Shown piece by piece: positions 6,361 through 15,240 of a stretch of DNA of 36,105 bases. The DNA lies in IMG/VR virus record IMGVR_UViG_3300036851_000490, positions 1-36,105 of that record. The stretch is one strand, 5' to 3'. Origin of the DNA: a virus. Position 1 is the stretch's first letter; each line of letters opens with the position of its first letter. The notes under the pieces are model-generated. The model searched no databases. It saw only the letters and a program-made list of their open reading frames with translations, and had not been told where the DNA came from. A program made the position numbers and the translations under genes.

Positions 6361-8196
6361 CTACTCGATGGTGGACATGCGGACGATTGCCGTCCCGCTC
6401 CAGCCCTTCCGGTCAACTGTCTGGTGATCGGCAATCCATTCGTAGTCGTCTAAGAACACGGTGAATGCCTCGGTGCCCAGCTGGAAGGACACCGCTCGTT
6501 GCTCCTCGAAAACCGACTCGATAGCACCTAAAGCTACCGAGGGGTCGCTGATGAAGTCTTGGCCGTTCTTCTCGTAATGGTCGAACAGCAGCAGCGGAAC
6601 GGTAAAGGAGACGTTGCGCTTGGCTGCGGGTTTGGCTCTGAGAGTCCAACCTCTGAGACTGGGGCCGGCAGTCAATGTGGTAGGCGAGCGGTCTAATTCG
6701 AACTTCATCTCGAATCGCTCGCCGGCCGTCTGCGCTAGGGGGAAGCTCTCAGGCTCGGTCGCGCCAGCGGTGTGGGTGCCGATGAGGCTGTAACCTGCAT
6801 CGTCCTTAGACACGTAAATCCGATAAGTACCGTTGGTCGTGACATGCCTGGCAGTGACGGTGGCCAGGGTCTTGTAATCGGCCAGCCCATAGGTCACATA
6901 GCCGGTCTCAAGACTCCCGGTTGAGACCTTGTCGTCGGACTCCTTGTAAAAACCCGTTCCGGAGATGGCGAAGATCCTCTTGTTCGAGTAGGTACCTACC
7001 GAGGTCACATCTGCCTGGGCGGTCACCATGAGGTCCGAAGCATAGGCAGGGATGGACTCATTCAGCACCGACAAGTCCAGCCTTCCCAAGCCGCTCGATA
7101 CAGAGTCATACCGTTCGTACCCGAACCAGACGTAGCGGTCCTGCGGCTCGAAGCAGCGAACGGCGCTGGGGGTTCGGATAAGACCTCCGATGGTGATATC
7201 CGCCGCATCCACCCCGCCGATGATCTGAGCGAAGCGCACCCCGCGATCGGTGCCAATGATGATGTAAGTGCCGAGATACCCCTGGATCGAGCGGACGATC
7301 TCTCCATCTGGAAGCTCGCCGGCCACAACGGGGGCATCCAGGGCGGTTCCGTCGGTCTTCAGTGAGGTCCGGTAGATGATCGACCTGTCGCCCGAGTAGC
7401 CGGCCATGTACAGGGCATTCCGGCCCTCTGCGAATCCTACCCAGGTAAAGTCGGTGTTGTTCTGGGTGAACAGCGCAGCCGGTGCGGCTCCTGAGGCGGT
7501 GATGTTGTAGATCGAGTTGTTCCGGGCAGCCATGAGCCGGCCTTTGACGTAAGCCACCAGCGAAGCTTGCAGATCGCTATAGTGAGTCGAGGTAGCCGCT
7601 CCCCGGGTCGTGGTGTGTACTCCGTTGGTTCCCAGTGCGGCGTAGACGTTGAAGCCGTCGGAGGTGATCGACTGAACCGTCGTAGCCGCTTCCCCGTTAT
7701 GAATCACTGCGCTGGTGAAGGTTGGGGAGGTCAGGGTATTGGTGTGATGGACCTGCTGCCCGTCTGCGATGTACCAGTAGCTTCCCACCGGCAGAACGGC
7801 CAGATTGGTGTTGACCGATGATCTCAGTTGTGTGGTATCCGGAAGAAGCGACAGGCTCCATTTGGTCCAGATGTCGATGCCCTTGGACTGTCTGAATCTG
7901 GCCCGGTTGGACGCTTCCCGATCGTAGTAGAGCTGCCCAGCCCCGTGATTCCAATCATGCCCCGACCGGCGCCAAAGATCCTGGCGAGACAGCGACCCTT
8001 CCCCGGGTTCGTTGCTGGTATCCTGCTGCTCCGCTCCCAGTTCGATCGAGCGGCGGCGGAATGCCTCCTGGGTGTATTTGGTATCGATGATGTAGGGACG
8101 GCCGTCCAGAGCGCAGTCGTACTGGAAGGGAATGAGCGTCGATGTCGCCGCCGTAGAGGTGGTGTACGGCGCATTGAGAAGGTCTGCTAAAGAGAT
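6361..8196 (-). CDS. tail protein, beta-propeller-like, apparent ATC start
   Basis: The frame is open from the stop at 6361 back past 8240 without an ATG, GTG or TTG before GTG 7788. Starting at 7788 would drop 136 residues of good protein sequence (ADLLNAPYTTSTAATS, later DVWTKW-like GIDIWTKWSLSLLPD). The best start is ATC 8196, eight bases after AGG in AGGTAAAG and six bases after the upstream stop, giving 611 residues. The middle (about 130-350) has repeated Y/W-rich beta blades, as in propeller-like tail-hub or tail-tube proteins of podoviruses. The last 200 residues are a beta sandwich. Probable role: tail tube or receptor-binding hub next to the adaptor protein. Confidence 0.7.
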   Translation of the reverse strand: MSLADLLNAPYTTSTAATSTLIPFQYDCALDGRPYIIDTKYTQEAFRRRSIELGAEQQDTSNEPGEGSLSRQDLWRRSGHDWNHGAGQLYYDREASNRARFRQSKGIDIWTKWSLSLLPDTTQLRSSVNTNLAVLPVGSYWYIADGQQVHHTNTLTSPTFTSAVIHNGEAATTVQSITSDGFNVYAALGTNGVHTTTRGAATSTHYSDLQASLVAYVKGRLMAARNNSIYNITASGAAPAALFTQNNTDFTWVGFAEGRNALYMAGYSGDRSIIYRTSLKTDGTALDAPVVAGELPDGEIVRSIQGYLGTYIIIGTDRGVRFAQIIGGVDAADITIGGLIRTPSAVRCFEPQDRYVWFGYERYDSVSSGLGRLDLSVLNESIPAYASDLMVTAQADVTSVGTYSNKRIFAISGTGFYKESDDKVSTGSLETGYVTYGLADYKTLATVTARHVTTNGTYRIYVSKDDAGYSLIGTHTAGATEPESFPLAQTAGERFEMKFELDRSPTTLTAGPSLRGWTLRAKPAAKRNVSFTVPLLLFDHYEKNGQDFISDPSVALGAIESVFEEQRAVSFQLGTEAFTVFLDDYEWIADHQTVDRKGWSGTAIVRMSTIE

Positions 8197-8201
8197 GGTC
8201 T

Positions 8202-9134
8202 TTACCTGAATCTGGGCGGATATAGGGCATTCAGACGGGCGATTTCAGCCTGTATCCGCAAATGCCTTTCCTGCCTCATTCCGGCGGCGCTGCGAATAAG
8301 GGAGCCGACTGGGATCTCCTCTGCACGTCGCGAGTCTCCCTGGGAATTCAAGTCGGTTCGCCTCGCCTCCCTGGCCTCGGCCAGCCGCGCTGCAGCACCC
8401 CATACGACGATGTCCTGGGCAATTCCGGGCAAACCAGTGGTGGTCTCGAAGTTCTGCCCAAGCGTCGTCGGCTGGGTGAAGCCTGATTTGTAGAACACTC
8501 GGATCGTCTGGCCAGAAGTACCCCCATGCCAGAGAAAGATCGCCCTGCCCGAGGCAAACTCCGAGGTAGACAGGTCGGATCGATAGCGGTAGCCAACCGA
8601 GGTCCAGTCCTTGCTTGATCCCACATCCTTCACTGCCACGTCCCACGGAGTGCCGAGAATATCTGTGACGCTGGTGAGGTTATAGCCCTGGATGGATGGG
8701 GAGTAGGTCAGGTCCACGGTCTTCATGCGAAACAAACCCTCTCCTACCAAAGAGGCGAGCTCGTCCTTGATGGCCTTGAAGACCTGCCATTTCGAATATC
8801 GGGGGTTGACGTAGACAAGAGTCCCACCCGCGTGAGCGTCGGTAGAAGAACCTCGATGAGCGGCCTCTACCGCGACTGTCTTATCGGTCTCGTTGACCGC
8901 CCATACGTAGTAGTCCTCAAGGTCTATGCCGAGAATCGCTCCTTCCTTGATCCGGGCCACGTCGTAGGTAAGGGACAGGCTGGTAGTACCTCCTGCCGCT
9001 GTGATGCTCAGTTTGTTCAGGACTTCCCTCTGGCCGGACAACAGAATCCGAAACACGGAGTGGATAACGTCGTCGACGGTACCGGGAGTGGTGACAATCT
9101 CGCTGGTTATCGGTCCTACGATGAGGTCTGACAT
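8202..9134 (-). CDS. head-to-tail adaptor / tail completion protein
   Basis: A 310-residue protein. An N-terminal helical part (VDDVIHSVFRILLSG) is followed by a small beta domain with EAAHRGSSTDAHAGGTLVYVNPR, a motif I associate with actinophage connector proteins. The C-terminal third is helical and Arg-rich (WGAAARLAEAREARR). It lies between the fibre genes and the propeller-like tail protein. ATG 9134 abuts the preceding TAA. The position and helical character suit an adaptor docking on the portal ring. An assignment to the gp11-like tail tubular family is possible but not visible from sequence alone. Confidence 0.6.
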   Translation of the reverse strand: MSDLIVGPITSEIVTTPGTVDDVIHSVFRILLSGQREVLNKLSITAAGGTTSLSLTYDVARIKEGAILGIDLEDYYVWAVNETDKTVAVEAAHRGSSTDAHAGGTLVYVNPRYSKWQVFKAIKDELASLVGEGLFRMKTVDLTYSPSIQGYNLTSVTDILGTPWDVAVKDVGSSKDWTSVGYRYRSDLSTSEFASGRAIFLWHGGTSGQTIRVFYKSGFTQPTTLGQNFETTTGLPGIAQDIVVWGAAARLAEAREARRTDLNSQGDSRRAEEIPVGSLIRSAAGMRQERHLRIQAEIARLNALYPPRFR

Positions 9135-10208
9135 TTAGATCAGCATCGTCCTTGCTCTGCGCCGGCGCAGGCTGTAGTTGGCCGAGGCAGCAGAAAGAGC
9201 GATCGTCACAGCGAGATCCTGATTGGAAGTGGTATCTATAGTCCCCGTCTCCAATTCACCCAGATAGACGGCCGTCGTGTCCGTGATGCTTCCTTTACCA
9301 ACGGCAGGGTCCGCAGCAGCACCTCCGAAGAACATCTTCAGATTGCCTTCCTGGGCAGAGGCCGATACGGCCATCAGCAATACCTCGATTGAAGTTATTC
9401 GCCGAATGCCGGAGGTCGCCAGAGTGGCGGTGGTGTCTTCGAATACAGTCGTCCCCCCAAACTTGACCTTGAGGACAAATGTTTGATTGGACCCGGTGTT
9501 GTTGAGAAAATCGCCCTCAATCAACATCTGGACAAGGCGGTCCGTACTCATCGCGTTAGCCGAGACCGTCACTGAATAAAGCGTCGTCTCCGCGGCACTG
9601 CTAACGATGTCGAGATCAGATGTGGTGCGGTCCAACACGTAGGGTGCTTTTACCCAGGCCAGTCCGGTGGACTGTGCCGAGTCGGTACTCAGTAATTGGC
9701 GATCAGAACCTACAGCTAGCCTTGCTACCGTATCCGCAGCTGTTGCTGCGATCAGGTCGCCCTTTGCATCGACAACCGATTTAGGAACTACATCTCCCCC
9801 AACGGCCAGGAGAAGGCTCGTATCTGTGATGCCATGCACGCTGGTAGTGTCGGCCTCATGGGCTTCCAAGTTTGCTGTTGTGAACAACTCATTGCCCGGG
9901 GGGAGAACGTTAATCGTCTCGGTTATCGAGGCGAATGAGAGCAGAGTCGTAGGGGTCGCCGGGTAATACGCAGCCGAAGAGTTGTCGGTGACCAGCAGGT
10001 CGATCTGCTTCGGGCTTGCCAGCCAGCCGCTAATCTCACCCTGCGAATTTGAGGTCAGAGTAGTAACGGCATTACCGCCCGATTCGGCGTCGAACGCATC
10101 CGAGACGTAGGTTGTGGTCCCCTTGACGTACAGATGAACAAGGGAGTTCTGGATAACCAGCCCATTGTCCCGGTTTCTGACGTAGTGCTTAAAAGGTGAG
10201 CGCGCCAT
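9135..10208 (-). CDS. minor tail / fibre protein with shared C-terminal domain
   Basis: A 357-residue protein. N-terminal about 110 residues: beta-rich attachment domain (NGLVIQNSLVHLYVKGTTTYVSD). Middle: VHGITDTSLL, then VVDAKGDLIAATAADTVARL and the SDRQLLSTDSAQSTGLAWVKA linker, a signature of many actinophage tail fibres. C-terminal about 150 residues from TSDLDIVSS are clearly homologous to the C-terminus of the protein at 10688-11464. It ends in a basic RRRRAR motif. Host-recognition or decoration role inferred. Confidence 0.7.
   Translation of the reverse strand: MARSPFKHYVRNRDNGLVIQNSLVHLYVKGTTTYVSDAFDAESGGNAVTTLTSNSQGEISGWLASPKQIDLLVTDNSSAAYYPATPTTLLSFASITETINVLPPGNELFTTANLEAHEADTTSVHGITDTSLLLAVGGDVVPKSVVDAKGDLIAATAADTVARLAVGSDRQLLSTDSAQSTGLAWVKAPYVLDRTTSDLDIVSSAAETTLYSVTVSANAMSTDRLVQMLIEGDFLNNTGSNQTFVLKVKFGGTTVFEDTTATLATSGIRRITSIEVLLMAVSASAQEGNLKMFFGGAAADPAVGKGSITDTTAVYLGELETGTIDTTSNQDLAVTIALSAASANYSLRRRRARTMLI
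9541..9634. repeat. duplicated fibre-domain DNA, copy A
   Basis: These 94 bases align without gaps to 11097-11190 at roughly 80% identity, including an exact ACCGTCACTGAATAAAGCG. Both encode the start of the same C-terminal fibre domain (TSDLDIV...AETTLYSVTV). It is a within-genome duplication and a possible recombination site between fibre genes. Confidence 0.8.
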
Positions 10209-10220
10209 TCACTCTCCTAA

Positions 10221-10688
10221 CTACGGATGCACCGAGGTACTGGCGACCACGCCAGAGCCAGGCTGCAAGAACACGTTCGAGCCGTTGACCTCAGATCGCC
10301 ACTGCAAAGAGACACTGCCCTCATTGGGACCATTCACGACCGTGGCGTCGATCTCAGCCAGCAAGAGTGCCGGGGTGAGGATTCCAGCGCTCACCAAAAG
10401 CTCGCTGCCGAAAGCGGTGTTGATCTTGAGGGAGGGTACGGCGGTCAGGCTCGTCCAGATGCGAGTGATGTATCGCACCAGTGCGGGGCTGGCTGGCCCC
10501 GCCAGAGCCAGAGCGATGCCGGTGGTTGCAGCTTGCGAGTTCCACAGCAGAACATACCGCAACGACATGGACTCGTTGGGCACGATCGGAACATCAAAAT
10601 CTGGAGCGATCACTAGAGTGTTGACGCTGCGGGATAGGGTCGCATCGGGTCCGGCCTTGGCGTAGGTGCGAAGGAAGGAAATGCCCAT
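10221..10688 (-). CDS. virion-associated hypothetical protein
   Basis: A 155-residue, beta-rich protein with few charged residues (LVIAPDFDVPIVPNESMSLRYVLLW, and a C-terminal SLQWRSEVNGSNVFLQ). It sits between two fibre proteins that share a C-terminal domain. The composition fits a small trimeric or jelly-roll capsid or tail decoration domain. The ATG overlaps the upstream TGA by one base (TGATG). No named family recognised. Confidence 0.6.
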   Translation of the reverse strand: MGISFLRTYAKAGPDATLSRSVNTLVIAPDFDVPIVPNESMSLRYVLLWNSQAATTGIALALAGPASPALVRYITRIWTSLTAVPSLKINTAFGSELLVSAGILTPALLLAEIDATVVNGPNEGSVSLQWRSEVNGSNVFLQPGSGVVASTSVHP

Positions 10689-11464
10689 CAGAGTAGCGTC
10701 GCTGCCGCGTACCGACGCCGGAGGCTCAGGCTGGCATTCGATGCGGAGTGCTGAATGGTAAGTTCAAAAGTCTGATTAGCCGTGCTATCTATCGTGCTGT
10801 CGGCAAACAGAAAGCACCATGGCGCAGCAGCGGTGACGCTCATCGCGCCGGTACCTGTGGTGGGGGCGGTGCTTGGGGGTATCCATAGATGTCCCGACCC
10901 GGATTGGGCATTTGTGGCTCCTTGATTCGCCAGAAGGAGCGTGCATACCCACGGACGACGAGTTGCGGCAGCGGTAATGGAGATGCTTGCGTCTTGGTAG
11001 ATGATCGTCCCGCCGAACTTCACCTTGAATGTGTAGGTCCGCCCCGCCCCCGAGTTGTTGAAGTAGTCGCCGATTATGTCCAGTTCAACCGCCCGGTCCG
11101 TGCCCATCGCGTTGGCCGGAACCGTCACTGAATAAAGCGTTGTCTCTGCCGCAGTTGAGACGATGTCCAAGTCGGAGGTGGTGCGATCCAGGAGTCGAGC
11201 AACCTCCAGCCCGTCTACCGTTAGAGCTGTGGGTGCCAGCGTCGTACCGTCTCCCGCTACGGAATGATTATGCGACTGGGTGTGGTGAGCCGAACCTGAA
11301 TGAGTGGCGTCGATCGTTGGCGAGGCCCATGTTCCGCCCAGTTCTCCTGCGGGAGCGGTGCCGACAACGATCTCGTTTGTGAGAGTGGCATTGGCAGTCC
11401 CGACCAGATAGTCCACAGTGGTAGGAGCCCCGCTGCCGGACAAGGCTGGAGGGTAATAAGGCAT
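10688..11464 (-). CDS. minor tail / fibre protein with shared C-terminal domain
   Basis: A 258-residue protein. The N-terminal 90 residues include LVGTANATLTNEIVVGTAP and GTWASPTIDATHSGSAHHTQSH, typical of fibre stalk segments. The C-terminal 165 residues repeat the domain of the 9135-10208 protein: TSDLDIVSTAAETTLYSVTV, NNSG, KVKFGGT, and an ending of SLSLRRRYA. The two genes probably arose by duplication of this tip domain and may form alternative or stacked fibre parts. ATG 11464 lies directly after the preceding TAA. Confidence 0.7.
   Translation of the reverse strand: MPYYPPALSGSGAPTTVDYLVGTANATLTNEIVVGTAPAGELGGTWASPTIDATHSGSAHHTQSHNHSVAGDGTTLAPTALTVDGLEVARLLDRTTSDLDIVSTAAETTLYSVTVPANAMGTDRAVELDIIGDYFNNSGAGRTYTFKVKFGGTIIYQDASISITAAATRRPWVCTLLLANQGATNAQSGSGHLWIPPSTAPTTGTGAMSVTAAAPWCFLFADSTIDSTANQTFELTIQHSASNASLSLRRRYAAATLL
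11097..11190. repeat. duplicated fibre-domain DNA, copy B
   Basis: Partner of 9541-9634: 94 ungapped aligned bases at roughly 80% identity, encoding the same entry into the C-terminal fibre domain. The similarity weakens at the DNA level on both sides, but the protein similarity continues to the end of both genes. Confidence 0.8.
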
Positions 11465-13927
11465 TTAGGTGATCTCTGTAACCCGCAAAGTACCAGTCGC
11501 TGCGGTAGCAATCACATCTATCCGCCCGGTGTAGATCGGAGCCGGGATCTCGTAGTAGCCCCCCGGAGCGATCTTGATCGTGAAGCTGGTGCTTGAAGCG
11601 GTGGTACCGAACTTCAGGTAAACCGAGGCGTCGGTGTCGTCGTTGTAAAAGGTAGCCTGGCGGCGAGAGGTGTTTGAGGCCAAGGCCTGGGCGCTGCTGA
11701 CCGAGTTGGCAACATTTGTGAGCGTGGCGGTCCCCGGCTGCGTCTCCTTGGTGGCAAACGTCCCCGTCCCGGCGTTTGAGGTAACCGTCCCTGTGATCGC
11801 CGGGAGAGTGAGCACATCCACATCCCCGATGTTGTTGCTCCCCGCAGGAAGAGCAGGAAGGCTCAGAACATCTACGTCTCCGATATTGTTCGTTCCCGCC
11901 GGGATGGCTGTGGCCAGACTCACCGAGCCATCCACGGTCAGAGAACCACCGTTGTCTGAAACAGGGAACGGCCCCGTCCCTGCGTTCGCCGTCACTGTTC
12001 CAGATACGGGTTGTGTGGTGGAACCGGTTGGATCTGTTCGGACCGGGTTGGTTGCAGTCCCCCCGGCTACCGGACCTCCCGAGGCGGGAAGGGCCAGACC
12101 GATCATCGCCTCGGTGACTGTTCCTGCTCCGGTGTCGTAGTCGGCAGTGTTGAGGTTGGAGACCCCGACCGTTCCATCCACCGTGACAGAGCCGCCGTTG
12201 TCGTCAATCGACACAGGTTCGTTCAGAGTGACGTTGGGCATGGTCACCACATCAACTTGCATCTCCGCTCCCGAGACTGCCCCGGCCAGAGTCCCGGTAT
12301 CGGCGTCGATTGTGGTCAGCAGACCCTCTACCCCATCGAGGTGGCCGATCACCGTATCCTGCTTGGCTGAAGTAGCGGCGCCTGTCGGCAAAGCTGAGCT
12401 CAGCACATCAACATCACCAATGTTGTTGGTCCCTGCGGGGAGTGAAGGAAGACGAGTCACGTCTACGTCTAACCCATTCGAGGTGTCTCCGGGTATCGCA
12501 ACCGGACCCCCTGAAGCAGGGACTACAAGCCCGGCGACAGCCGTCGTGGCGGTTCCGGCCCCGGAGTCGTAGTCCTGGGTGGTGAGCTCCGTATCCACCG
12601 CGCCGGTGATCGAGACGGAGCCATCCACAGTGAGAGACCCGCCATTATCTGAGACCGGGAAGGGTCCGGTGCCTGCATTTGCGGTAACCGTTCCGGAGAT
12701 CGGGACCGGGGTCGCTCTCAGTTGGGTGTCGGTGACAGGCCCATCGACAGTGAGACTTCCGCCGTTGTCGTCGATGGAGATTACCCCGCCCAGATCTGTG
12801 ATCCCAACCCGGCCTGCTGAGTCGGTGGCTACCGCAGAGTAATCCCCATCGGCGGAGGTGAGTGCGCTTGCGGCGTCGTTCCGAACACCCAGGCCCAATG
12901 TGCCTAGAGCGCCAGTCGTATGAGCAGAATCCTCAGCGAACTCAGTCCCCCCGCCTCCTCCGCCTCCGGTGGCGTTGTAGAAGCTCGTACCGTCGCTCAG
13001 ACGAACCGGCAGATAGTCGTTTCCTGCGGGGGATGCAGGAGTGACGTCCACAACACCTGAGACTCCGACGGTCCCGTCAACGGTCAGACTGCCCCCGTTG
13101 TCCGATACAGGGAAGGGACCAGTCCCAGCGTTGGCGGTGACAGTCCCCGACACAGGTACGGGCGTGGCTCTGAGTTGTCCATCCGTCACTGGGCCGTCTA
13201 CGGTGACTGATCCTCCGAGGTCAGCGATACCGACTCTGCCGGCGGAATCAGTAGCGAAACCTGAGTAGTCTCCATCCGCGCTGGTAAGAGCCGCAGCGTT
13301 GTCATTTCGCACACCGAGCGAGAGCGTTCCCAGGGCACCACTTGAGTGAGCCACGTCCTCGGCGAATTCAGTCCCCCCTCCGCTTGCCGCGACTGGGTTC
13401 TGAACGTGAACCTTGACTCCACCATCAGGGTCGAGATCTGCTGGGAGGTTGGAGACGTTGATGCTGGAATTGCGTGCCAGCGAGACGGTTCCGCCTCCAT
13501 AGGCCTGGGTTCCCACACCCTTCAGACGGAAGCTCAATTCCTCCAGAGCTTTAGCTACAGCTTTCAGGGTGCTGGTGGTCTCCTTGGAGTCGCCATTGGT
13601 TGAGGGAACCAGAACGGTCTTGACCGCCTCGGCTATGTCCTGTGCGTTTGCTCCGGGCTTCAGGCCGTTGACAGCGGTAACTATGTCGGTGAGATCCTGT
13701 GGCTCCACGTTGATGATCGGAGCGGGTATCTCGGGCATCTCCGGAGGTGGAGGGATGAAGTCGATCGCCTGTTTGATTAGGTGAAGGGCTTGAACCACCT
13801 GGTGCAGGAGCTCGATCTGCTTTGTCAGTTGGGGATCGGGCTTGTTCTCCTTCTTCAGAACGATTCGCCCCAACTCCTCAAGCTCGGCAGCCTTCTCACG
13901 AAATTCCTCGCCCAGGTTTACCGGCAT
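11465..13927 (-). CDS. large repetitive tail fibre protein
   Basis: An 820-residue protein. Residues 1-75 are helical and coiled (EKAAELEELGRIVLKKENK), probably an anchoring and trimerising part. The remainder is a Gly/Thr/Val/Asp-rich beta stalk with recurring units: GTVTANAGTGPFPVSDNGG, GSLTVDG, PAGTNNIGDVDVL and a long GTEFAED... ALTSADGDYS... DSAGRVGI module present twice. The C-terminal 90 residues (TSRRQATFYNDDTDASVYLKFG) are a beta domain common at the ends of actinophage fibre proteins. It starts within the last 10 bases of the glycosyltransferase gene and may be its substrate, since the stalk is very rich in Thr and Ser. Confidence 0.75.
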   Translation of the reverse strand: MPVNLGEEFREKAAELEELGRIVLKKENKPDPQLTKQIELLHQVVQALHLIKQAIDFIPPPPEMPEIPAPIINVEPQDLTDIVTAVNGLKPGANAQDIAEAVKTVLVPSTNGDSKETTSTLKAVAKALEELSFRLKGVGTQAYGGGTVSLARNSSINVSNLPADLDPDGGVKVHVQNPVAASGGGTEFAEDVAHSSGALGTLSLGVRNDNAAALTSADGDYSGFATDSAGRVGIADLGGSVTVDGPVTDGQLRATPVPVSGTVTANAGTGPFPVSDNGGSLTVDGTVGVSGVVDVTPASPAGNDYLPVRLSDGTSFYNATGGGGGGGTEFAEDSAHTTGALGTLGLGVRNDAASALTSADGDYSAVATDSAGRVGITDLGGVISIDDNGGSLTVDGPVTDTQLRATPVPISGTVTANAGTGPFPVSDNGGSLTVDGSVSITGAVDTELTTQDYDSGAGTATTAVAGLVVPASGGPVAIPGDTSNGLDVDVTRLPSLPAGTNNIGDVDVLSSALPTGAATSAKQDTVIGHLDGVEGLLTTIDADTGTLAGAVSGAEMQVDVVTMPNVTLNEPVSIDDNGGSVTVDGTVGVSNLNTADYDTGAGTVTEAMIGLALPASGGPVAGGTATNPVRTDPTGSTTQPVSGTVTANAGTGPFPVSDNGGSLTVDGSVSLATAIPAGTNNIGDVDVLSLPALPAGSNNIGDVDVLTLPAITGTVTSNAGTGTFATKETQPGTATLTNVANSVSSAQALASNTSRRQATFYNDDTDASVYLKFGTTASSTSFTIKIAPGGYYEIPAPIYTGRIDVIATAATGTLRVTEIT
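12600..12950. repeat. fibre stalk repeat module, copy 2
   Basis: This segment encodes (on the minus strand) GTEFAED, ALTSADGDYS, DSAGRVGI, LRATPVP and GTVTANAGTGPFPVSDNGG in the same order as 13040-13376. It contains a short extra ISIDDNGG insert. Boundaries are approximate. The two modules look like a tandem duplication of about 110 residues. Confidence 0.7.
13040..13376. repeat. fibre stalk repeat module, copy 1
   Basis: Partner of 12600-12950 with the same motif order. Protein similarity is high while the DNA has drifted, mainly at third positions, so the duplication is not recent. Shorter GSLTVDG and GDVDVL units continue between 11800 and 12450. Boundaries approximate. Confidence 0.7.
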
Positions 13928-15240
13928 AGTTCCACCTCGCTTCTTTGAATCCCCGAGTTGAGCTTCTGATTGCAGGTCGGACAGAAAGAGTGCTCGGCCT
14001 GGTACTCCTCCAGGCGGGCGATCTGCTCCGGCAACAGTCCCGGCGACTCAGTGATGCAGGATGAGTCCAGGACTCCCGCCTCGAACATGATCCGCTTCAC
14101 GTCTGCCGGTTCGTGGTAGTCCTGCCCGGGACGGAAACGGTAAGTCGAACCCGCAATATCCGCGGTCCACGGCCTCTGCACCCTGAGGGGGAACAGCTGA
14201 AAGGTAGGCTTCACCCACTCATCTGTGATCTCTGATTCGGAAGTCTCGAGCCCGATGGCTTGGATGAAGTTCTCGGCCGTGTGCTCCCACAGGAAACGGT
14301 CTTCCACGATCTGTGCCGACTGCCAGGCCTTCTCCGTGGCCTCGTCGTAGTGGTGATAGACGTACTCCATCCACTCGCATAGGGATTCGAAGTCCGGCTC
14401 CCACCACTCGCCGGCATCCCCGAAGATGAAGTAGGCACTCTTCGAAGCAGAGGTGGGGAGCGCATATCCGAGGTGGGCGAAGGACGAATGCCCGTGATCG
14501 CCGGTGAGAATGGTAGGACATCCCTGCGCGATGGCCTGAAGAGGCTGAAGACCAAACCCCTCCCCCCTCGACGGTGCGAGAAAGCAGTGTGCCGAAGCGT
14601 ACAAATCGACCTCTTCCTGAGCCGATACCTTGCCCGGGAGTACCTGAATTCGGTCCCCATAGAAGCTCTCGTTGCGAGGGTTCTTCATGATGAGCATGGG
14701 GATCGGGCCGTCTCCCCAGGATCCGTCAGAAAAGACCTTGCGAAATGCCTTGTAAGCCAGGTCGGTTCCTTTTCTCTCTCCAGATCCAGCACACAGGAAG
14801 TTGAAGGTGGCTCCCGGGGGATCTCGGGGGATGTAGTACCAGTCCTTCGGGTCAACCCCGAGAGTCACCAATTTCACGTTCGGGTGATACCGACTGAACA
14901 GCTCCACGTTGTGCCGAGAAGGAACCACCACAGTTTCGTAGTTGTGAATCCCCTCCCGAAACGCCTCCGGCAGGGTGCGGGATTCGAACATGGTGAAAAT
15001 GGAAGGAACCTGTCCTTTCCACCAGCCGCGGGCATGGGAGGGTGTTGAGACCCAGCAAACATGTTCTGCTTTGCCGTAACTGCGGGGTTCTTTCTGGGCA
15101 GCCTGATCTCTGGAATCAGGGGAGATCATGCCGTCGAAGACCTCTACTCCTGCCTTCGTCAGCCACTCATGAAGCTTCACGCCTAAACGTCCATATCCGA
15201 GACTGTCGGAATGAACGTAGTTCAGGTTGAGTGTGGTCAT
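13918..15240 (-). CDS. GT-B glycosyltransferase (GT4-like)
   Basis: A 440-residue protein from ATG 15240 (MTTLNLNYVHSDSLGYG). That start overlaps the upstream stop as ATGA; a longer open frame to 15432 is out of frame with a real gene and is rejected. The N-terminal half has the Rossmann features of retaining GT-B enzymes. The C-terminal half has FLCAGSGERKG and SRGEGFGLQPLQAIAQGCP, the region of the GT4 E-x7-E motif, here ending in Gln rather than Glu. A C-terminal CPTC pair may bind metal. It transfers a sugar from an activated donor; virion proteins such as the Thr/Ser-rich fibre encoded next to it are the likely acceptors (inference). Confidence 0.8.
   Translation of the reverse strand: MTTLNLNYVHSDSLGYGRLGVKLHEWLTKAGVEVFDGMISPDSRDQAAQKEPRSYGKAEHVCWVSTPSHARGWWKGQVPSIFTMFESRTLPEAFREGIHNYETVVVPSRHNVELFSRYHPNVKLVTLGVDPKDWYYIPRDPPGATFNFLCAGSGERKGTDLAYKAFRKVFSDGSWGDGPIPMLIMKNPRNESFYGDRIQVLPGKVSAQEEVDLYASAHCFLAPSRGEGFGLQPLQAIAQGCPTILTGDHGHSSFAHLGYALPTSASKSAYFIFGDAGEWWEPDFESLCEWMEYVYHHYDEATEKAWQSAQIVEDRFLWEHTAENFIQAIGLETSESEITDEWVKPTFQLFPLRVQRPWTADIAGSTYRFRPGQDYHEPADVKRIMFEAGVLDSSCITESPGLLPEQIARLEEYQAEHSFCPTCNQKLNSGIQRSEVELCR

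Noticed and set aside
8202-8244. programmed -1 frameshift joining the adaptor and tail protein genes
   Set aside because: The frames overlap correctly for -1, but no slippery heptamer is present; the ATC start with a ribosome binding site explains the layout better.
11500-13400. regularly repeated DNA that might suggest a CRISPR array
   Set aside because: The repeats are in frame, vary in length and encode fibre stalk modules; there are no unique spacers of constant size.
14473-15048. plus-strand open frame of 191 codons
   Set aside because: It is antisense to the conserved core of the glycosyltransferase and has no ribosome binding site or domain.
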